From: Methylobacterium sp. W2
GTDB lineage: Bacteria > Pseudomonadota > Alphaproteobacteria > Rhizobiales > Beijerinckiaceae
Reading direction: 5' to 3'
Length of the DNA: 64,000 nucleotides
Assembly (NCBI RefSeq): GCF_020662345.1
Contig: NZ_VMOA01000022.1
Location: forward strand, 19,054-83,053
The position numbers were made by a program, and so were the translations under genes. The notes below the pieces were generated by a model. That model had not been told where the DNA came from, ran no database searches, and saw only the letters and a program-made list of their open reading frames with translations. Positions 53,621 to 62,544 of this stretch are shown here, one piece after another. Position 1 is the stretch's first letter; each line of letters starts with the position of its first letter.

Positions 53621-53833
53621 GTGAACAAGACCGACATCACGAAGGTCCAGGATTTTATGCGCCGGACGTTCGCCAACACGAATATCCGCCTCGTCGCCCG
53701 CCCCAAGAAGGACGATTCGGCCGAAGTCTATATCGGTGAGGAATTCCTCGGCGTGGTCTCCGTGGACGACGAGGACGGCGATCGCTCATTCAACTTCGCC
53801 ATGGCGATCCTCGACATCGATCTCGAAGACTGA
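53621..53833 (+). CDS. DUF3126 family protein
   Basis: 70 residues from GTG 53621 with AAGAGG upstream. The sequence (NKTDITKVQDFMRRTFANTN, PKKDDSAEVYIGEEFLGVV, FNFAMAILDIDLED) matches the small DUF3126 family common in Alphaproteobacteria, typically found next to cysE, as here (121 bases downstream). Acidic, soluble, no known function. A role linked to cysteine metabolism is only inferred from conserved neighbourhood. Confidence 0.88.
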   Translation: MNKTDITKVQDFMRRTFANTNIRLVARPKKDDSAEVYIGEEFLGVVSVDDEDGDRSFNFAMAILDIDLED

Positions 53834-54016
53834 ATCTCACGGGGCAACGAGGCTTCACATTCCGATCGCAGTCTCCGCGGAGCAGCGGTCCGCATGACGC
53901 CCCAATGCACGTAGTCCTCCCTGTGCGTTGGTTAACCCTGACGCCGGGAGATCCTTAACAACTCGTAAACGCTCTGGCAGAGTGTGCTCAATCCGTCGTC
54001 AAGGGTCGAGCGCGCC

Positions 54017-54343
54017 ATGGATATCAGCCCCTCTGCCATCGAATCGATTCGGACGCTGTGCGTCGGCCTCGCCTTGTCCGGCCTCCTCGCCAGCGCGTTC
54101 GAACTGGTCTCAGACCGCCGCGCGAGCTTCAGCCTGCTGGAACGCGGTGGTGTCGGGGCCGTGGCCGCCTTGCCGATCCTGGCCTTCGGTGCCCCCTTCA
54201 TCATCCTGCGCAACACCGTCCGCGGGCGTAGGATCGAGCGCCGGCCAATCCCCTTCGTCATGATCGCCACGATCATTGCCTGCGGCTGGAGCCTGCTCTC
54301 GGGCCGCGTCGCTCTCAATCTCGCCCACATGATCACCGGCTGA
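54017..54343 (+). CDS. Small integral membrane protein, unknown function
   Basis: 108 residues with three hydrophobic segments at about 14-30, 43-64 and 79-96 (LCVGLALSGLLASAF; VGAVAALPILAFGAPFIIL; FVMIATIIACGWSLLSG). The sequence resembles unnamed membrane proteins annotated in Methylobacterium and Rhizobium relatives; no function is assigned. The ATG at 54017 follows the AT-richer stretch 53930-53970, which contains TTAA words near a CtrA-like spacing. Confidence 0.72.
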   Translation: MDISPSAIESIRTLCVGLALSGLLASAFELVSDRRASFSLLERGGVGAVAALPILAFGAPFIILRNTVRGRRIERRPIPFVMIATIIACGWSLLSGRVALNLAHMITG

Positions 54344-54456
54344 GCGGAGCGAGCCGCACCGGCGGCTCGGTCGGAGGGCGCCAAACTCTGAACTGGGCTC
54401 CGCTTCGCTCCACCCGCCGGGAAAAGGCGATGTGAGCGAGCCGATGCCCCTCCCTC

Positions 54457-55140
54457 TCAGCGGTTGGCGGTGGCCACCGGCGAGGCGACGCCGTTGAGGG
54501 AGACCCAGGCCATGCCGTCTTGCCCCTCGCGCTTGACGTAGGTGTAGCCGGTGCGCGGCGCTGACAGGATCGCGGCGGTCTTGTTGTCGAGGATGAGATC
54601 GCCCTTGTCGGTGCGGACCATCAGAACCGCATGGCCTTCACCGATATCGTCGATGACCACGGTCATCCGCAGGGCGCGACGGGGGAGGCCCCGCTCCACT
54701 AGCATCCGGCGCTTCAGAAGCTGGAAATCCTCGCAATCGCCGAACCCGTCATCGGGAAAGTCCCACCGGTCGACGACGCCCCAATGGGCCATGTCGGTAA
54801 TCGGATGGATGCGCCCGTTGACGCGGCGGTTGACGCTGGTGAGCGTGCGCCAGATCGCCGGGTTGAGGGTGATCAGGGCCGGCTGCGACGTATCGACGAT
54901 GCATTCGGCGGGGTATTTGGCGCAGAACCCGTTCCAGGCCGCCACCGGCCGGGCGCCGCCATTCTCGTTCACGGCTGGCGCATCGGGGAGGGCTGTGACC
55001 GGGCGCGCTTGCGTTGCGGCCCCGCCGAGGAGCAGGATGGAGCCCACCAGGGAGACCTTGGCCATCCGGCCGACCCGTCGCCACAGCCCGCTTCCCGAGA
55101 AGCTTCCGCCGTCGACGCCTCGCAGAATCGCGTGCCGCAT
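54457..55140 (-). CDS. Bacterial transglutaminase-like cysteine peptidase (BTLCP), copy 1
   Basis: 227 residues from ATG 55140. A hydrophobic export segment lies at about 29-45. The mature domain has the papain-like triad C136 (GDCEDF), H170 (GEGHAVL) and D185 (LILDNKT), as in BTLCP/LapG-type periplasmic proteases. LapG-like members cleave large adhesins under c-di-GMP control; others have unknown targets. A second, clearly related gene lies immediately upstream on the same strand, and a PilZ protein gene lies beyond that. The N-terminal start is uncertain. Confidence 0.87.
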   Translation of the reverse strand: MRHAILRGVDGGSFSGSGLWRRVGRMAKVSLVGSILLLGGAATQARPVTALPDAPAVNENGGARPVAAWNGFCAKYPAECIVDTSQPALITLNPAIWRTLTSVNRRVNGRIHPITDMAHWGVVDRWDFPDDGFGDCEDFQLLKRRMLVERGLPRRALRMTVVIDDIGEGHAVLMVRTDKGDLILDNKTAAILSAPRTGYTYVKREGQDGMAWVSLNGVASPVATANR

Positions 55141-55293
55141 TCCGGTCGCCCTGCCATTCGTTGCCGAAGGCAAGAAACTGGCACGCCCTGGGCCGGGGCT
55201 CAATCCAAAAGTTAAACCCGAATTAACTTCCCACGCAGTCGGGAGTTCCATGGCAGAAAAGTGATGTTTTCGGGCAACCCAAGGGAATCCGGT

Positions 55294-55920
55294 TCAACGG
55301 TTCGCAGTGGTCACCGGAGATGTGACGCCGCCCAGTGACACCCAGGCCACGGAGTCCTGGCTCTCGCGTTTGATGAAGACGTAGCCGGTCCGGTACCAGG
55401 GCAGGATCTCACTGGTCTTGTTGTCGAGGATAAGTTCGCCACGGTCGGTGAGGAGCGTCAGCACGGCATGACCCTCGCCCTTCTCGTCGATGACCACGGT
55501 CATCCGCATCGCACGGCGGGACAGGCCGGCATCGGCGAGACGCTTGCGCTTCAGGAGTTGGAAATCCTCGCAATCGCCCATCCCGTCCTCCGCGAGGTCC
55601 CAGCGGTCGGCTTCGCCCCAATGATCCATGTCAGTGACGGCGCGCAGGCCCGTATTCACCCGGCGGTTCACCGAGACGATCAGGCTCCAGGTCGCGGGAG
55701 TGAGGGCGATACGCGGCGGCTCGTTCGCGTCGACGGCGCATTCGGTCGGGTAACGCTGGCAGAACGAGACCCAGCCGACGATCGGACGGGCGGCGCCGAG
55801 GACGTCGGCGGATTGGGACGGCGAGGGCAGGGCCGCCAGCGTCTGGGCCTGCGAGGCCACGGTGCCGAACATCGCGAGGGCCGCGAGCATCCCGACCAAG
55901 AGTGATTTCGTCCGTAACAT
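55294..55920 (-). CDS. Bacterial transglutaminase-like cysteine peptidase (BTLCP), copy 2
   Basis: 208 residues, a tandem paralogue of the next gene. The signal peptide is MLRTKSLLVGMLAALAMFGTVASQA, and the triad is C117 (GDCEDFQLLKRK), H151 and D166. The two proteins share RRVN, MDHWGxxDRWD, GDCEDFQLLKR, MTVVIDxxGEGHAVL and SPVxTANR at the C-terminus, so they arose by duplication. ATG 55920 is preferred to 55959 because it directly precedes the signal peptide. Confidence 0.9.
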   Translation of the reverse strand: MLRTKSLLVGMLAALAMFGTVASQAQTLAALPSPSQSADVLGAARPIVGWVSFCQRYPTECAVDANEPPRIALTPATWSLIVSVNRRVNTGLRAVTDMDHWGEADRWDLAEDGMGDCEDFQLLKRKRLADAGLSRRAMRMTVVIDEKGEGHAVLTLLTDRGELILDNKTSEILPWYRTGYVFIKRESQDSVAWVSLGGVTSPVTTANR

Positions 55921-56424
55921 CGCGACCACCTCGTCCAACGAGGACCACGATGCCGCCACGCTTCCTGTGCTGCGCTGAAACGGATAGGCGCAATTTTATC
56001 GATCCGGCCTCGAAGCGGGGCCGCTGGCGGACAGAGCCAACCGGCGCCTGAACCGAAGGCTCGCATTGGCCCGACCAGGATCAGGAAACCGTAACCATGA
56101 GGGCGCGGGATGGGCGACGGGACGAGCGATGACGAATCGTGAGACTTGGTCCGAAGCGGAGATCACGCCATCCAGCCGTGCTGGCGGACAGTCCCGGAGA
56201 AACGATCGCTCGCGCTGATCGACGCCTCGACCGAAAGCGCATCGACTTTCGAATCGGAGTTGCGAGCCGGCAGACGTGGGGATTCCGTCGCAGCGATCCT
56301 CCGCGCCCGGGAACGGCGCCTTCGAAGGAGGGTGTGTCGCCGAGCCCTGGATGGCCGCCCTGCGCCGGCCGGCCGCGAAGCGGCGATGGCAATCTCCCAC
56401 CCCGTTCGGGGCGGGCCGCCGATT
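55921..56424. other. 504-base stretch without a recognised gene
   Basis: It lies between the BTLCP copy 2 start and the PilZ 3' end, all on the minus strand. Open frames exist on both strands, but their products are Arg/Pro-rich and lack family resemblance, typical of GC-rich shadows. The right part (about 56030-56110) contains TCATGGTTACGGTTTCCTG-like AT-richer DNA that may hold the BTLCP promoter. Nothing else stands out. Confidence 0.4.
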
Positions 56425-57051
56425 TCAGAGCGTCAAGCCCTCATGGAACAGGTCCGGCGAGATCGGCAGCATGAAACCCACCCCGATGCCGCCCTCGAAA
56501 TAGCGCACCACGCGTCCCGGCGTCCGCCCCACCATGACGCTCGTTCCGATCGGCGGCTGCGCCTGGGTCGAGAGGGCGACCCCGGACAGGGAGACGTCGA
56601 TGATGCGGGCGGCGACCTCGCGCCCGCCCTCGAGCTTTACCGTCACCCCCGTTTCCTGCGGTGTGAGACGTTCATGGTTGCGCCCCTCGGGCAGGCCGAG
56701 AGCCTCGCGGTTGGAGATCCAGGTGAGTTGGGACGCGATCTTGTCGCGCTTGCGCTGAGTCGCGTTCAGGCGAACCGCCATACCGCCGCTGGGGAACCGG
56801 GCGATGGTCCCCTCGATGCGCCCGATACTCTCGAGATACAGCACGACGCGCTCATCGGGTGCTCCCAGAACCGCGCAGGTCAGGCGGACGCCGCCCGGTG
56901 ACATGTCCACGGTCTGGCAAGGGAATTCACGGCGGTCGGCCAGCATGTAACGGCCGAGGAGGGCGACATTGACCCGCTGATGGCGACGCAGATCCGATGG
57001 CCGTAGCAAGCGCACCGGCTTCGCTTCAGTCTGCGCGAGAGCCTCGATCAT
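56425..57051 (-). CDS. Tandem PilZ-domain protein
   Basis: 208 residues. The first PilZ domain has RRHQRVNV (RxxxR, about residues 22-29) and DMSPGGV (DxSxxG, about 49-55), the c-di-GMP-binding pair. A second half has IIDVSLSGVAL and FEGGIGVGF but no clear RxxxR, so it is likely a degenerate PilZ repeat. It is cytoplasmic, with no membrane segment. It probably relays c-di-GMP levels to surface or motility functions; the output is unknown. It is adjacent to a PAS-domain protein gene on the same strand. Confidence 0.87.
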   Translation of the reverse strand: MIEALAQTEAKPVRLLRPSDLRRHQRVNVALLGRYMLADRREFPCQTVDMSPGGVRLTCAVLGAPDERVVLYLESIGRIEGTIARFPSGGMAVRLNATQRKRDKIASQLTWISNREALGLPEGRNHERLTPQETGVTVKLEGGREVAARIIDVSLSGVALSTQAQPPIGTSVMVGRTPGRVVRYFEGGIGVGFMLPISPDLFHEGLTL

Positions 57052-57165
57052 CGCGGAATCCGCACTCGGGTTAGATCGTCGTCAGCACAGTCTTACAGGT
57101 CGGCTGGTTACGAAAATCTTTGCCGGGGACAGATAAGTTCGGTGTTTGGTCCAGTAAAACGCCGA

Positions 57166-57783
57166 TCAGGCCCGTCCGCCGGGATGCACCATGAGATGTC
57201 CGCGACGCACCGGCAGGCTGTCATTGGCGGGCTCCGGCAGGTTCCTGAGATTGGCCGCGGCGTCGTTCCTGGCGAGATCGATGACGTCATAGGTCGGATC
57301 GAGAACGCGCAGGGACACGGATTCGAGCCGTTCCACGGGGCGAAGCCCCAGCCATTGCGGAACGACCTTCGGGCTGAGCGCTCCGAGCAGGCGGACCTGG
57401 GTCTGCCCGCGGTGGCGCAGTGGGAGAAGTAGGAGTTCGAGGTCGATCTGTTCGTCCCGCTGCGTCTTTCCTCGCAGACCGGCGACGATCCCCACCGTAT
57501 CGACCGCCACCGTCTCCACGAGGCGCCAGGGATCGGCCTGCCCCGCGCCCCAGATGGCGGCGAAGGCGCTGCCGCGCAATTCACGCCCGAACAACGCACA
57601 GACGCGGGTCCCCGCAAGCCGGACCGTCGCGTCGGAACGCGCCATGTCGAGCTCCAGGATGAGGCTCTCGGACAGGAGGTTGCGGATCTCGCCGGGCTCG
57701 ATCTCGCTCCGCTCCGGCGCAGCTCGTGTTCCACGAAGCCGGTCCCAGTAATGATAGAGCATACGGCTGGTCGGATGCTTCAT
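57166..57783 (-). CDS. PAS-domain protein (PAS_5 family)
   Basis: 205 residues from ATG 57783. The N-terminal segment HPTSRMLYHYWDRLRGTRAAPERSEIEPGEIRNLLSE is the PAS_5/DUF1491-like signature seen in many Alphaproteobacteria, followed by a PAS core (LAGTRVCALFGRELRGSAF). No output domain is attached. Such proteins are thought to be sensory or regulatory; ligand and partner are unknown. The long upstream extension of the frame (to 58149) is Arg-rich and is not considered coding. Confidence 0.85.
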   Translation of the reverse strand: MKHPTSRMLYHYWDRLRGTRAAPERSEIEPGEIRNLLSESLILELDMARSDATVRLAGTRVCALFGRELRGSAFAAIWGAGQADPWRLVETVAVDTVGIVAGLRGKTQRDEQIDLELLLLPLRHRGQTQVRLLGALSPKVVPQWLGLRPVERLESVSLRVLDPTYDVIDLARNDAAANLRNLPEPANDSLPVRRGHLMVHPGGRA

Positions 57784-57914
57784 GGTGTCCCGTCGTGGCA
57801 CGGTCCCGGGGGACCTGTTCGAAATCGGCCCGATCCGTGCAGCGCTGGACACAGCGGACGGTTCGGTTAACAAGCCTGCGCACACCTTATGCCCGTCCAA
57901 GGCGGCACGCTCGC

Positions 57915-57935
57915 TTAAGCTTTGATTAGGGTTAA
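57915..57935. promoter_or_regulatory. Possible CtrA-like box in the PAS/rhomboid divergent region
   Basis: TTAA (57915-57918), seven bases, TTAG (57926-57929), with another TTAA at 57932-57935. The alphaproteobacterial CtrA consensus is TTAA-N7-TTAA, so there is one mismatch in the second half-site. It lies 132 bases upstream of the PAS gene start and 147 bases upstream of the rhomboid gene start. Sequence similarity only. Confidence 0.3.
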
Positions 57936-58081
57936 CGCGCCAGGCAGCCATTGCGGCGATGTCCAGATGGGTCGAAGCGTTCGGGTCGCGTCGGCGCTTC
58001 TCCCAAATCGCGTGCCGCTCGCCTGAATTTGCATGGACCGGGGGCTTGCGGCGGCGGCATCCGCGCCGACATGGTGGCGCC

Positions 58082-58906
58082 ATGGATGCCATGCCCGATC
58101 TGCCGCGCCAAAGCCGCGTCCCCGTCTTCAACATGCCGAGCGTAGTCACGGCATCGATCGTCCTTCTGCTCGGCCTTCACGCATTGCGCGACTTCGTCCT
58201 GCCGGACGAATGGGACATCACGCTCATCCTCAAACTGGCACTGATCCCCGGCCGATGGCTCGCCTCGGTCGACCCGGACCGGGCCGCGGAGATCCTGTCG
58301 GCCGCCTCGGCGGCCGCGGGTGATCCGGAAACGGGCCTGGCCCGCAGGGCCTTCGCTCAGTATGTCGTAGCGAACCCTTCGGCGAGCCTCTGGACCTTCG
58401 CGACCTATGCCTTACTGCACGGCTCGTGGACGCACGTCATCTTCAACGTGGTCTGGCTTGCCGCCTTCGGCTCGCCCGTGGCGCGGCGATGCGGTCCCTG
58501 GCGCTATGGTCTGCTCGGACTCATCGGCGCGGTGGCCGGGGGCATCCTTCACGTAGCGATCGACCCGCTGAGCACCGCCCCGCTGATCGGCGCCTCGGCC
58601 GGGGTCTCGGCCCTGATGGCCGCCGCCGCGCGCTTCGTGTTCCAGCCGCCGCCATCCTTCCTTGCCGGCCAGCCCTGGCAGCGCATGGCGCATCCGCCGC
58701 TTCAGACCATCCCCGAATTGCTAAGGAACCGCACCGCAGTGATGTTCCTGGGCATCTGGCTCATCACCAACTTCGTGTTCGGGATCATTTCGCTCCCGCT
58801 GGGAGCCGAATCCTCGACGGTGGCGTGGGACGCACACCTGGGAGGATTTCTGGCAGGATTTTTCCTTTTCCCGATCCTCGACCGCTCATGGAGTACGAAA
58901 GCGTAA
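58082..58906 (+). CDS. Rhomboid-family intramembrane serine protease
   Basis: 274 residues with six or seven membrane helices. The catalytic serine is S172 in GASAG (170-174) and the histidine partner is H252 in WDAHLGGFLAG. The HGSWTHVIFN segment (113-122) forms the oxyanion-side HxxxN-type motif. It cleaves transmembrane helices of unknown substrates at the inner membrane. ATG 58082 is chosen because the upstream frame is Arg-rich. Confidence 0.92.
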   Translation: MDAMPDLPRQSRVPVFNMPSVVTASIVLLLGLHALRDFVLPDEWDITLILKLALIPGRWLASVDPDRAAEILSAASAAAGDPETGLARRAFAQYVVANPSASLWTFATYALLHGSWTHVIFNVVWLAAFGSPVARRCGPWRYGLLGLIGAVAGGILHVAIDPLSTAPLIGASAGVSALMAAAARFVFQPPPSFLAGQPWQRMAHPPLQTIPELLRNRTAVMFLGIWLITNFVFGIISLPLGAESSTVAWDAHLGGFLAGFFLFPILDRSWSTKA

Positions 58907-59035
58907 TTTTTCCGCATGTTTTGGCATCGGAAGCGGGGTCTCGTGGGTTGTCACGTCAGACCTTGCGTCACACAATTCCGTGATGCGCCGGAATCGAGCC
59001 GGCCCGCGCCAAGCATCATACGGGAGACCACGTCC

Positions 59036-59467
59036 ATGACCGTCGCACGCATTCTGGCCGAGAAGGGCGGCTCCGTCGTCACGGTGGAGCCGCACCGGAC
59101 CCTCGACGAAGCCATTCACCTCCTTGCGGAGAAGCGGATCGGCGCCATCGTCGTGAGCAACGACGCGGGTGCCGTCCTCGGCATCCTATCGGAGCGCGAC
59201 ATCATCCGCGCCCTGGCGCGCCAGGGCGCGGGAGCCTTCGATGCCCCGATCTCCGAGCATATGACCGCGGCGGTGACCACCTGCAGCCGCTCCAGCACCG
59301 TCGAGGACGTGATGCAGCTGATGACCAACGGGCGCTTCCGCCACGTTCCGGTGGTCGAAGACGGGCGCCTCGCCGGCCTCGTCTCCATCGGAGACGTGGT
59401 CAAGCGCCGGATCGCCGCCGTGGAGGCGGAGCATCAGGCCATGCGCGACTACATCACGATGGCCTGA
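59036..59467 (+). CDS. Tandem CBS-domain protein
   Basis: 143 residues made up almost wholly of a CBS pair: VTVEPHRTLDEAIHLLAEKRIGAIVV and VTTCSRSSTVEDVMQLMTNGRFRHVPVV, with the GILSERDIIRAL and GLVSIGDVVKRRI ends. CBS pairs bind adenosine nucleotides and sense energy or ionic state. Stand-alone proteins of this type are common in Alphaproteobacteria. The partner is unknown. It lies 129 bases after the rhomboid gene. Confidence 0.92.
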   Translation: MTVARILAEKGGSVVTVEPHRTLDEAIHLLAEKRIGAIVVSNDAGAVLGILSERDIIRALARQGAGAFDAPISEHMTAAVTTCSRSSTVEDVMQLMTNGRFRHVPVVEDGRLAGLVSIGDVVKRRIAAVEAEHQAMRDYITMA

Positions 59468-59529
59468 CGATGCTCCAAATGCGCCATTGGGGGTCTCCTC
59501 TCACGCGAAGCGGAGGGGCCCCGGCAGGG

Positions 59530-60543
59530 TCAGACCCGCTCCGCCGCCAGGGCGACGAGTTCCCTGATGCGTGGCAGGGCAGCCTTGGCCGCTTCCCGAC
59601 CGAGGAGGATCGCCTCGTCGGCGCGGTGGAATTCGAACAGGCCCATCTCCGCAAGACGCGGAGACACCATCAGGTCCGGCGGGTCGCGCTCTAATCTCGC
59701 CCGTGAGATACGGTCCTGGGTGATGTTGAACGCATCGAACATCACCCGCCCCATGCCGGGGGAGCCGGGCTCCCGAGGCGAGGCGGGCCGTGGACCCGCA
59801 GCGCGCCGACCGGTGCCGCGCATGCGGCGCAGGAGGTCCCATCCCCGGCGCGACGTGGCGAGGGGCATGGCCGGCGAAGCGATCCCGTCGCTTTCCGGCC
59901 CGATCACCAGGCCGGGCTCCGTGCGCGGATCGCCGTTGAGGTTCACGCAGATCACCAGTTCGGCCCCGAGCCCACGCGCGAGCTTGACCGGAACGGGATT
60001 CACCAGCGTCCCGTCCATCATTAGGCGCCCGTCGAGGCGGACCGGAGGAAACAAGCCGGGGAGGGCGTAGGAAGCCCGGATCGCCTCCACCAGGGAGCCG
60101 CGGGTGAGCCAAACCTCATCGCCGGAGCCCAGATCCGTCGCCACGCTGGCAAAGCGGATCGGCAGGTTCTCCACCCGCCGCGTGCCAAGATCGCCTTCGA
60201 GGCGGCGCTTCAACCGTTCGCCGGCGATGAGGCCGGACCCCAGCCGCAGGTCGAGGAGGCCCATGACCCGCCGCTTCGTCAGCGACAGAGCGAAATCCTT
60301 GAGCAGGTCGAGCTTACCGGCGGCGTAACAGCCGCCGACGACGGCGCCGATGGAACAGCCGGCCACCATGTCGGGATGGATGCCGGCCTCTTCGAGCACC
60401 TCGATGACGCCGATATGCGCCCAGCCCCGCGCGGAACCGCCGCCGAGGGCGAGACCGATCCGCGGTCGCGGCGGCGGTTGTTCGGCCACGGGCTCCACAT
60501 TACCCCGCGGAAAAACCGGCTTCTGCGACAGGTTTGACAGCAT
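59530..60543 (-). CDS. Patatin-like phospholipase (RssA type)
   Basis: 337 residues. The oxyanion loop is GGGSARGWAH (34-43), the nucleophile S64 is in GCSIG (62-66), and the dyad aspartate D177 is in MDGTLVNPVPV. There is no signal peptide. It presumably hydrolyses acyl esters of membrane lipids on the cytoplasmic face. ATG 60543 is preferred to 60735, which would overlap hisI. The gene follows hisI by 47 bases on the same strand. Confidence 0.9.
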   Translation of the reverse strand: MLSNLSQKPVFPRGNVEPVAEQPPPRPRIGLALGGGSARGWAHIGVIEVLEEAGIHPDMVAGCSIGAVVGGCYAAGKLDLLKDFALSLTKRRVMGLLDLRLGSGLIAGERLKRRLEGDLGTRRVENLPIRFASVATDLGSGDEVWLTRGSLVEAIRASYALPGLFPPVRLDGRLMMDGTLVNPVPVKLARGLGAELVICVNLNGDPRTEPGLVIGPESDGIASPAMPLATSRRGWDLLRRMRGTGRRAAGPRPASPREPGSPGMGRVMFDAFNITQDRISRARLERDPPDLMVSPRLAEMGLFEFHRADEAILLGREAAKAALPRIRELVALAAERV

Positions 60544-60590
60544 GCCCTGGCGGTAGAGGGCGACCCCGCGAAAGGACAGCCCATCCCAGG

Positions 60591-61031
60591 TCACGACCCG
60601 GCGGGCCCGAGCAAGGCCTCTCCGGATACCGGATCGAGGGAGACGGCCCGGTAGAAGCAGGAACGTCGTCCGGTATGGCAACATCCGCCATCGCCGCCGA
60701 CTTCCACCGAGATCAGAAGTGCGTCCTGGTCGCAATCCACCCGCATTTCGACCACGCGCTGGACCTGCCCGCTGGTGGCGCCCTTGTGCCAGAGCTCCCC
60801 CCGTGAGCGCGACCAGTACCAGGCCTCGCCGGTCGTCAGGGTACGCCGCAGGGATTCGGCGTTCATGTGGGCGAGCATCAGGACCCGCCCGTCATGGGCG
60901 TCGACGGCGATGCAGGCGACGAGACCGTTCGCATCGAAGCGCGGGGTGAGCTGCGTCCCTTCCTCGACATCCTTGCGCGGGCCGGGCGGAGGAAATCCAC
61001 CGGCCAGGGCGGAGGCTGGGCTCACCGTCAT
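60591..61031 (-). CDS. hisI: Phosphoribosyl-AMP cyclohydrolase
   Basis: 146 residues. The catalytic and metal-binding signature includes [37 protein letters not shown], the Mg2+ site DCDQDALL and the zinc cysteines in [13 protein letters not shown]. It opens the adenine ring of PR-AMP, step three of histidine synthesis. There is no HisE fusion. It lies 16 bases after folE on the minus strand; folE-hisI neighbourhood is common in Alphaproteobacteria. Confidence 0.95.
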   Translation of the reverse strand: MTVSPASALAGGFPPPGPRKDVEEGTQLTPRFDANGLVACIAVDAHDGRVLMLAHMNAESLRRTLTTGEAWYWSRSRGELWHKGATSGQVQRVVEMRVDCDQDALLISVEVGGDGGCCHTGRRSCFYRAVSLDPVSGEALLGPAGS

Positions 61032-61047
61032 TGTCGGGAAGCCCGCG

Positions 61048-61815
61048 TCAGTTCTTGCTGTTGCGGACGAGGGTGAGGAACCGAACCTGCTCGTTGGCAT
61101 CGTCCTTGAACGCGCCCCGGAACTGCGTGGTCAGGGTCGAGACGCCGGCCTTCTGCACGCCGCGCATGGCCATGCAGAGATGCTCGGCCTCCACCATCAC
61201 GGCGATGCCGCGCGGCTTCAGGATGCTCTCGATCACGTCGGCGATCTGGGCCGTCATGGTCTCCTGCGTCTGCAGGCGGCGGGCGAAGGTATCGACCACG
61301 CGGGCGAGCTTGGAGAGGCCGACCACGCCCTTGGTGGGGTAGTAGGCGATATGGGCCAGGCCCATGAATGGCACCATGTGGTGCTCGCAATGGGAATAGA
61401 ACGGGATGTCGCGCACGAGCACGATGTCGGAATAGCCCTCCACCTCCTCGAACACCCGCTCGAGCAGCGCGTCGGCATCCTGCTCGTAGCCGCCGAAAAG
61501 CTGGCCGTAGGCCTTCACCACCCGGGCGGGGGTATCGAGCAGGCCCTCGCGGGTCGGGTCGTCTCCGGCCCAGCGCAGCAGGGTGCGCACGGCAGCCTCG
61601 GCCTCCTCACGGCTCGGGCGGCCGGTGGCAACGGAGTCGGGCACGCGCTTGGCGGAAGACGGCAGAGGAGCGACCTCGACGGGAGCCTCCACGGGGCGGG
61701 AATTGTCGTTGCGCATCCCGTTCAGGGGTGCGGGCGCAGCCTTGGCAGTCGGGTCCATTCCCTGATGATCCGTCTCGGTCAGCCGGTAGGATAGGGATTT
61801 GAGCGCGGCATCCAT
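61048..61815 (-). CDS. folE: GTP cyclohydrolase I
   Basis: 255 residues from ATG 61815, preceded by GGGAG at five bases; an ATG at 61875 would add 20 residues. The first 60-70 residues are a nonconserved extension. The catalytic domain shows [23 protein letters not shown], the zinc site in [10 protein letters not shown] and HLCMAMRGV, and [14 protein letters not shown]. It makes dihydroneopterin triphosphate for folate (and in methylotrophs tetrahydromethanopterin) synthesis; the latter is inference. Confidence 0.95.
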   Translation of the reverse strand: MDAALKSLSYRLTETDHQGMDPTAKAAPAPLNGMRNDNSRPVEAPVEVAPLPSSAKRVPDSVATGRPSREEAEAAVRTLLRWAGDDPTREGLLDTPARVVKAYGQLFGGYEQDADALLERVFEEVEGYSDIVLVRDIPFYSHCEHHMVPFMGLAHIAYYPTKGVVGLSKLARVVDTFARRLQTQETMTAQIADVIESILKPRGIAVMVEAEHLCMAMRGVQKAGVSTLTTQFRGAFKDDANEQVRFLTLVRNSKN

Positions 61816-62096
61816 GGCATCTCCCGCCCGAGCGACACGGGCGTTCATCGTCGAGCTATCCGGTTTTGCGTACATCGTCGTACCATCTCGGCCGCGTTTT
61901 CAGCCGCGTTGCCGCAGGCCGGCGCCCGAACGGTAAGGTCTCCTAGGCCGTGGGCGCGACCCTGGTCGACGAGCCGCCTCCTCGCGAAACGGCGCGCTGG
62001 CGCCTATATCGTCGTTATCGCGCCGCCGCGCAATGCGGGGAATGCGGATCAGACCATCGTGATCGGAAGCCGGCTTCATCCGGCAGGACGCGCCCC

Positions 62097-62540
62097 ATGC
62101 TCGACGACATCTACAACCGCCGCATCCTCGAACTCGCGGCCGACATCCCCCGTCTCGGCCGGCTCGACGCCCCGGATGCCAGCGCCACCGCTCATTCGAA
62201 GCTCTGTGGCTCCACCGTCACCGTCGATCTCGCCGTGGCGGACGGCACGGTGACCGATTTCGCCCATGAGGTGAAGGCGTGTGCCCTGGGCCAGGCCTCC
62301 TCCTCGCTCATGGCCCGCCACGTGGTCGGGGCGAAGGCGGACGACCTCCGGAGCTTGCGCGAAACCATGCGCCGCATGCTCAAGGAGAACGGTCCGGCGC
62401 CGCAGGGCGAATGGGCCGATCTCGCCGTGCTGGAGCCGGTCCGGGATTTCAAGGCGCGCCATGCCTCGACGCTTCTCACCTTCGATGCCGTCGTGAATGC
62501 CCTCGATCAGGTCGCCGCCAAGGCCCAGGCGGCCGAATAA
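62097..62540 (+). CDS. SufU/IscU-like iron-sulfur cluster scaffold protein
   Basis: 147 residues. It starts MLDDIYNRRILELAADIPR and keeps the IscU-type cysteines in HSKLCGSTV and KACALGQASSS, with a third conserved region at ARHASTLLTFDAV (usually a Cys in SufU/IscU; here His-Ala-Ser). It resembles alphaproteobacterial iron-sulfur scaffold-like proteins encoded beside yidD and folE. The loss of the third ligand suggests that it may not be a full scaffold. Confidence 0.82.
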   Translation: MLDDIYNRRILELAADIPRLGRLDAPDASATAHSKLCGSTVTVDLAVADGTVTDFAHEVKACALGQASSSLMARHVVGAKADDLRSLRETMRRMLKENGPAPQGEWADLAVLEPVRDFKARHASTLLTFDAVVNALDQVAAKAQAAE

Positions 62541-62544
62541 AGCC

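Noticed and set aside
57784..58149. N-terminal extension of the PAS protein and overlapping plus-strand extension of the rhomboid gene
   Set aside because: Both are low-complexity Arg/Pro-rich frames over the divergent promoter region; the family similarity starts at 57783 and 58082.
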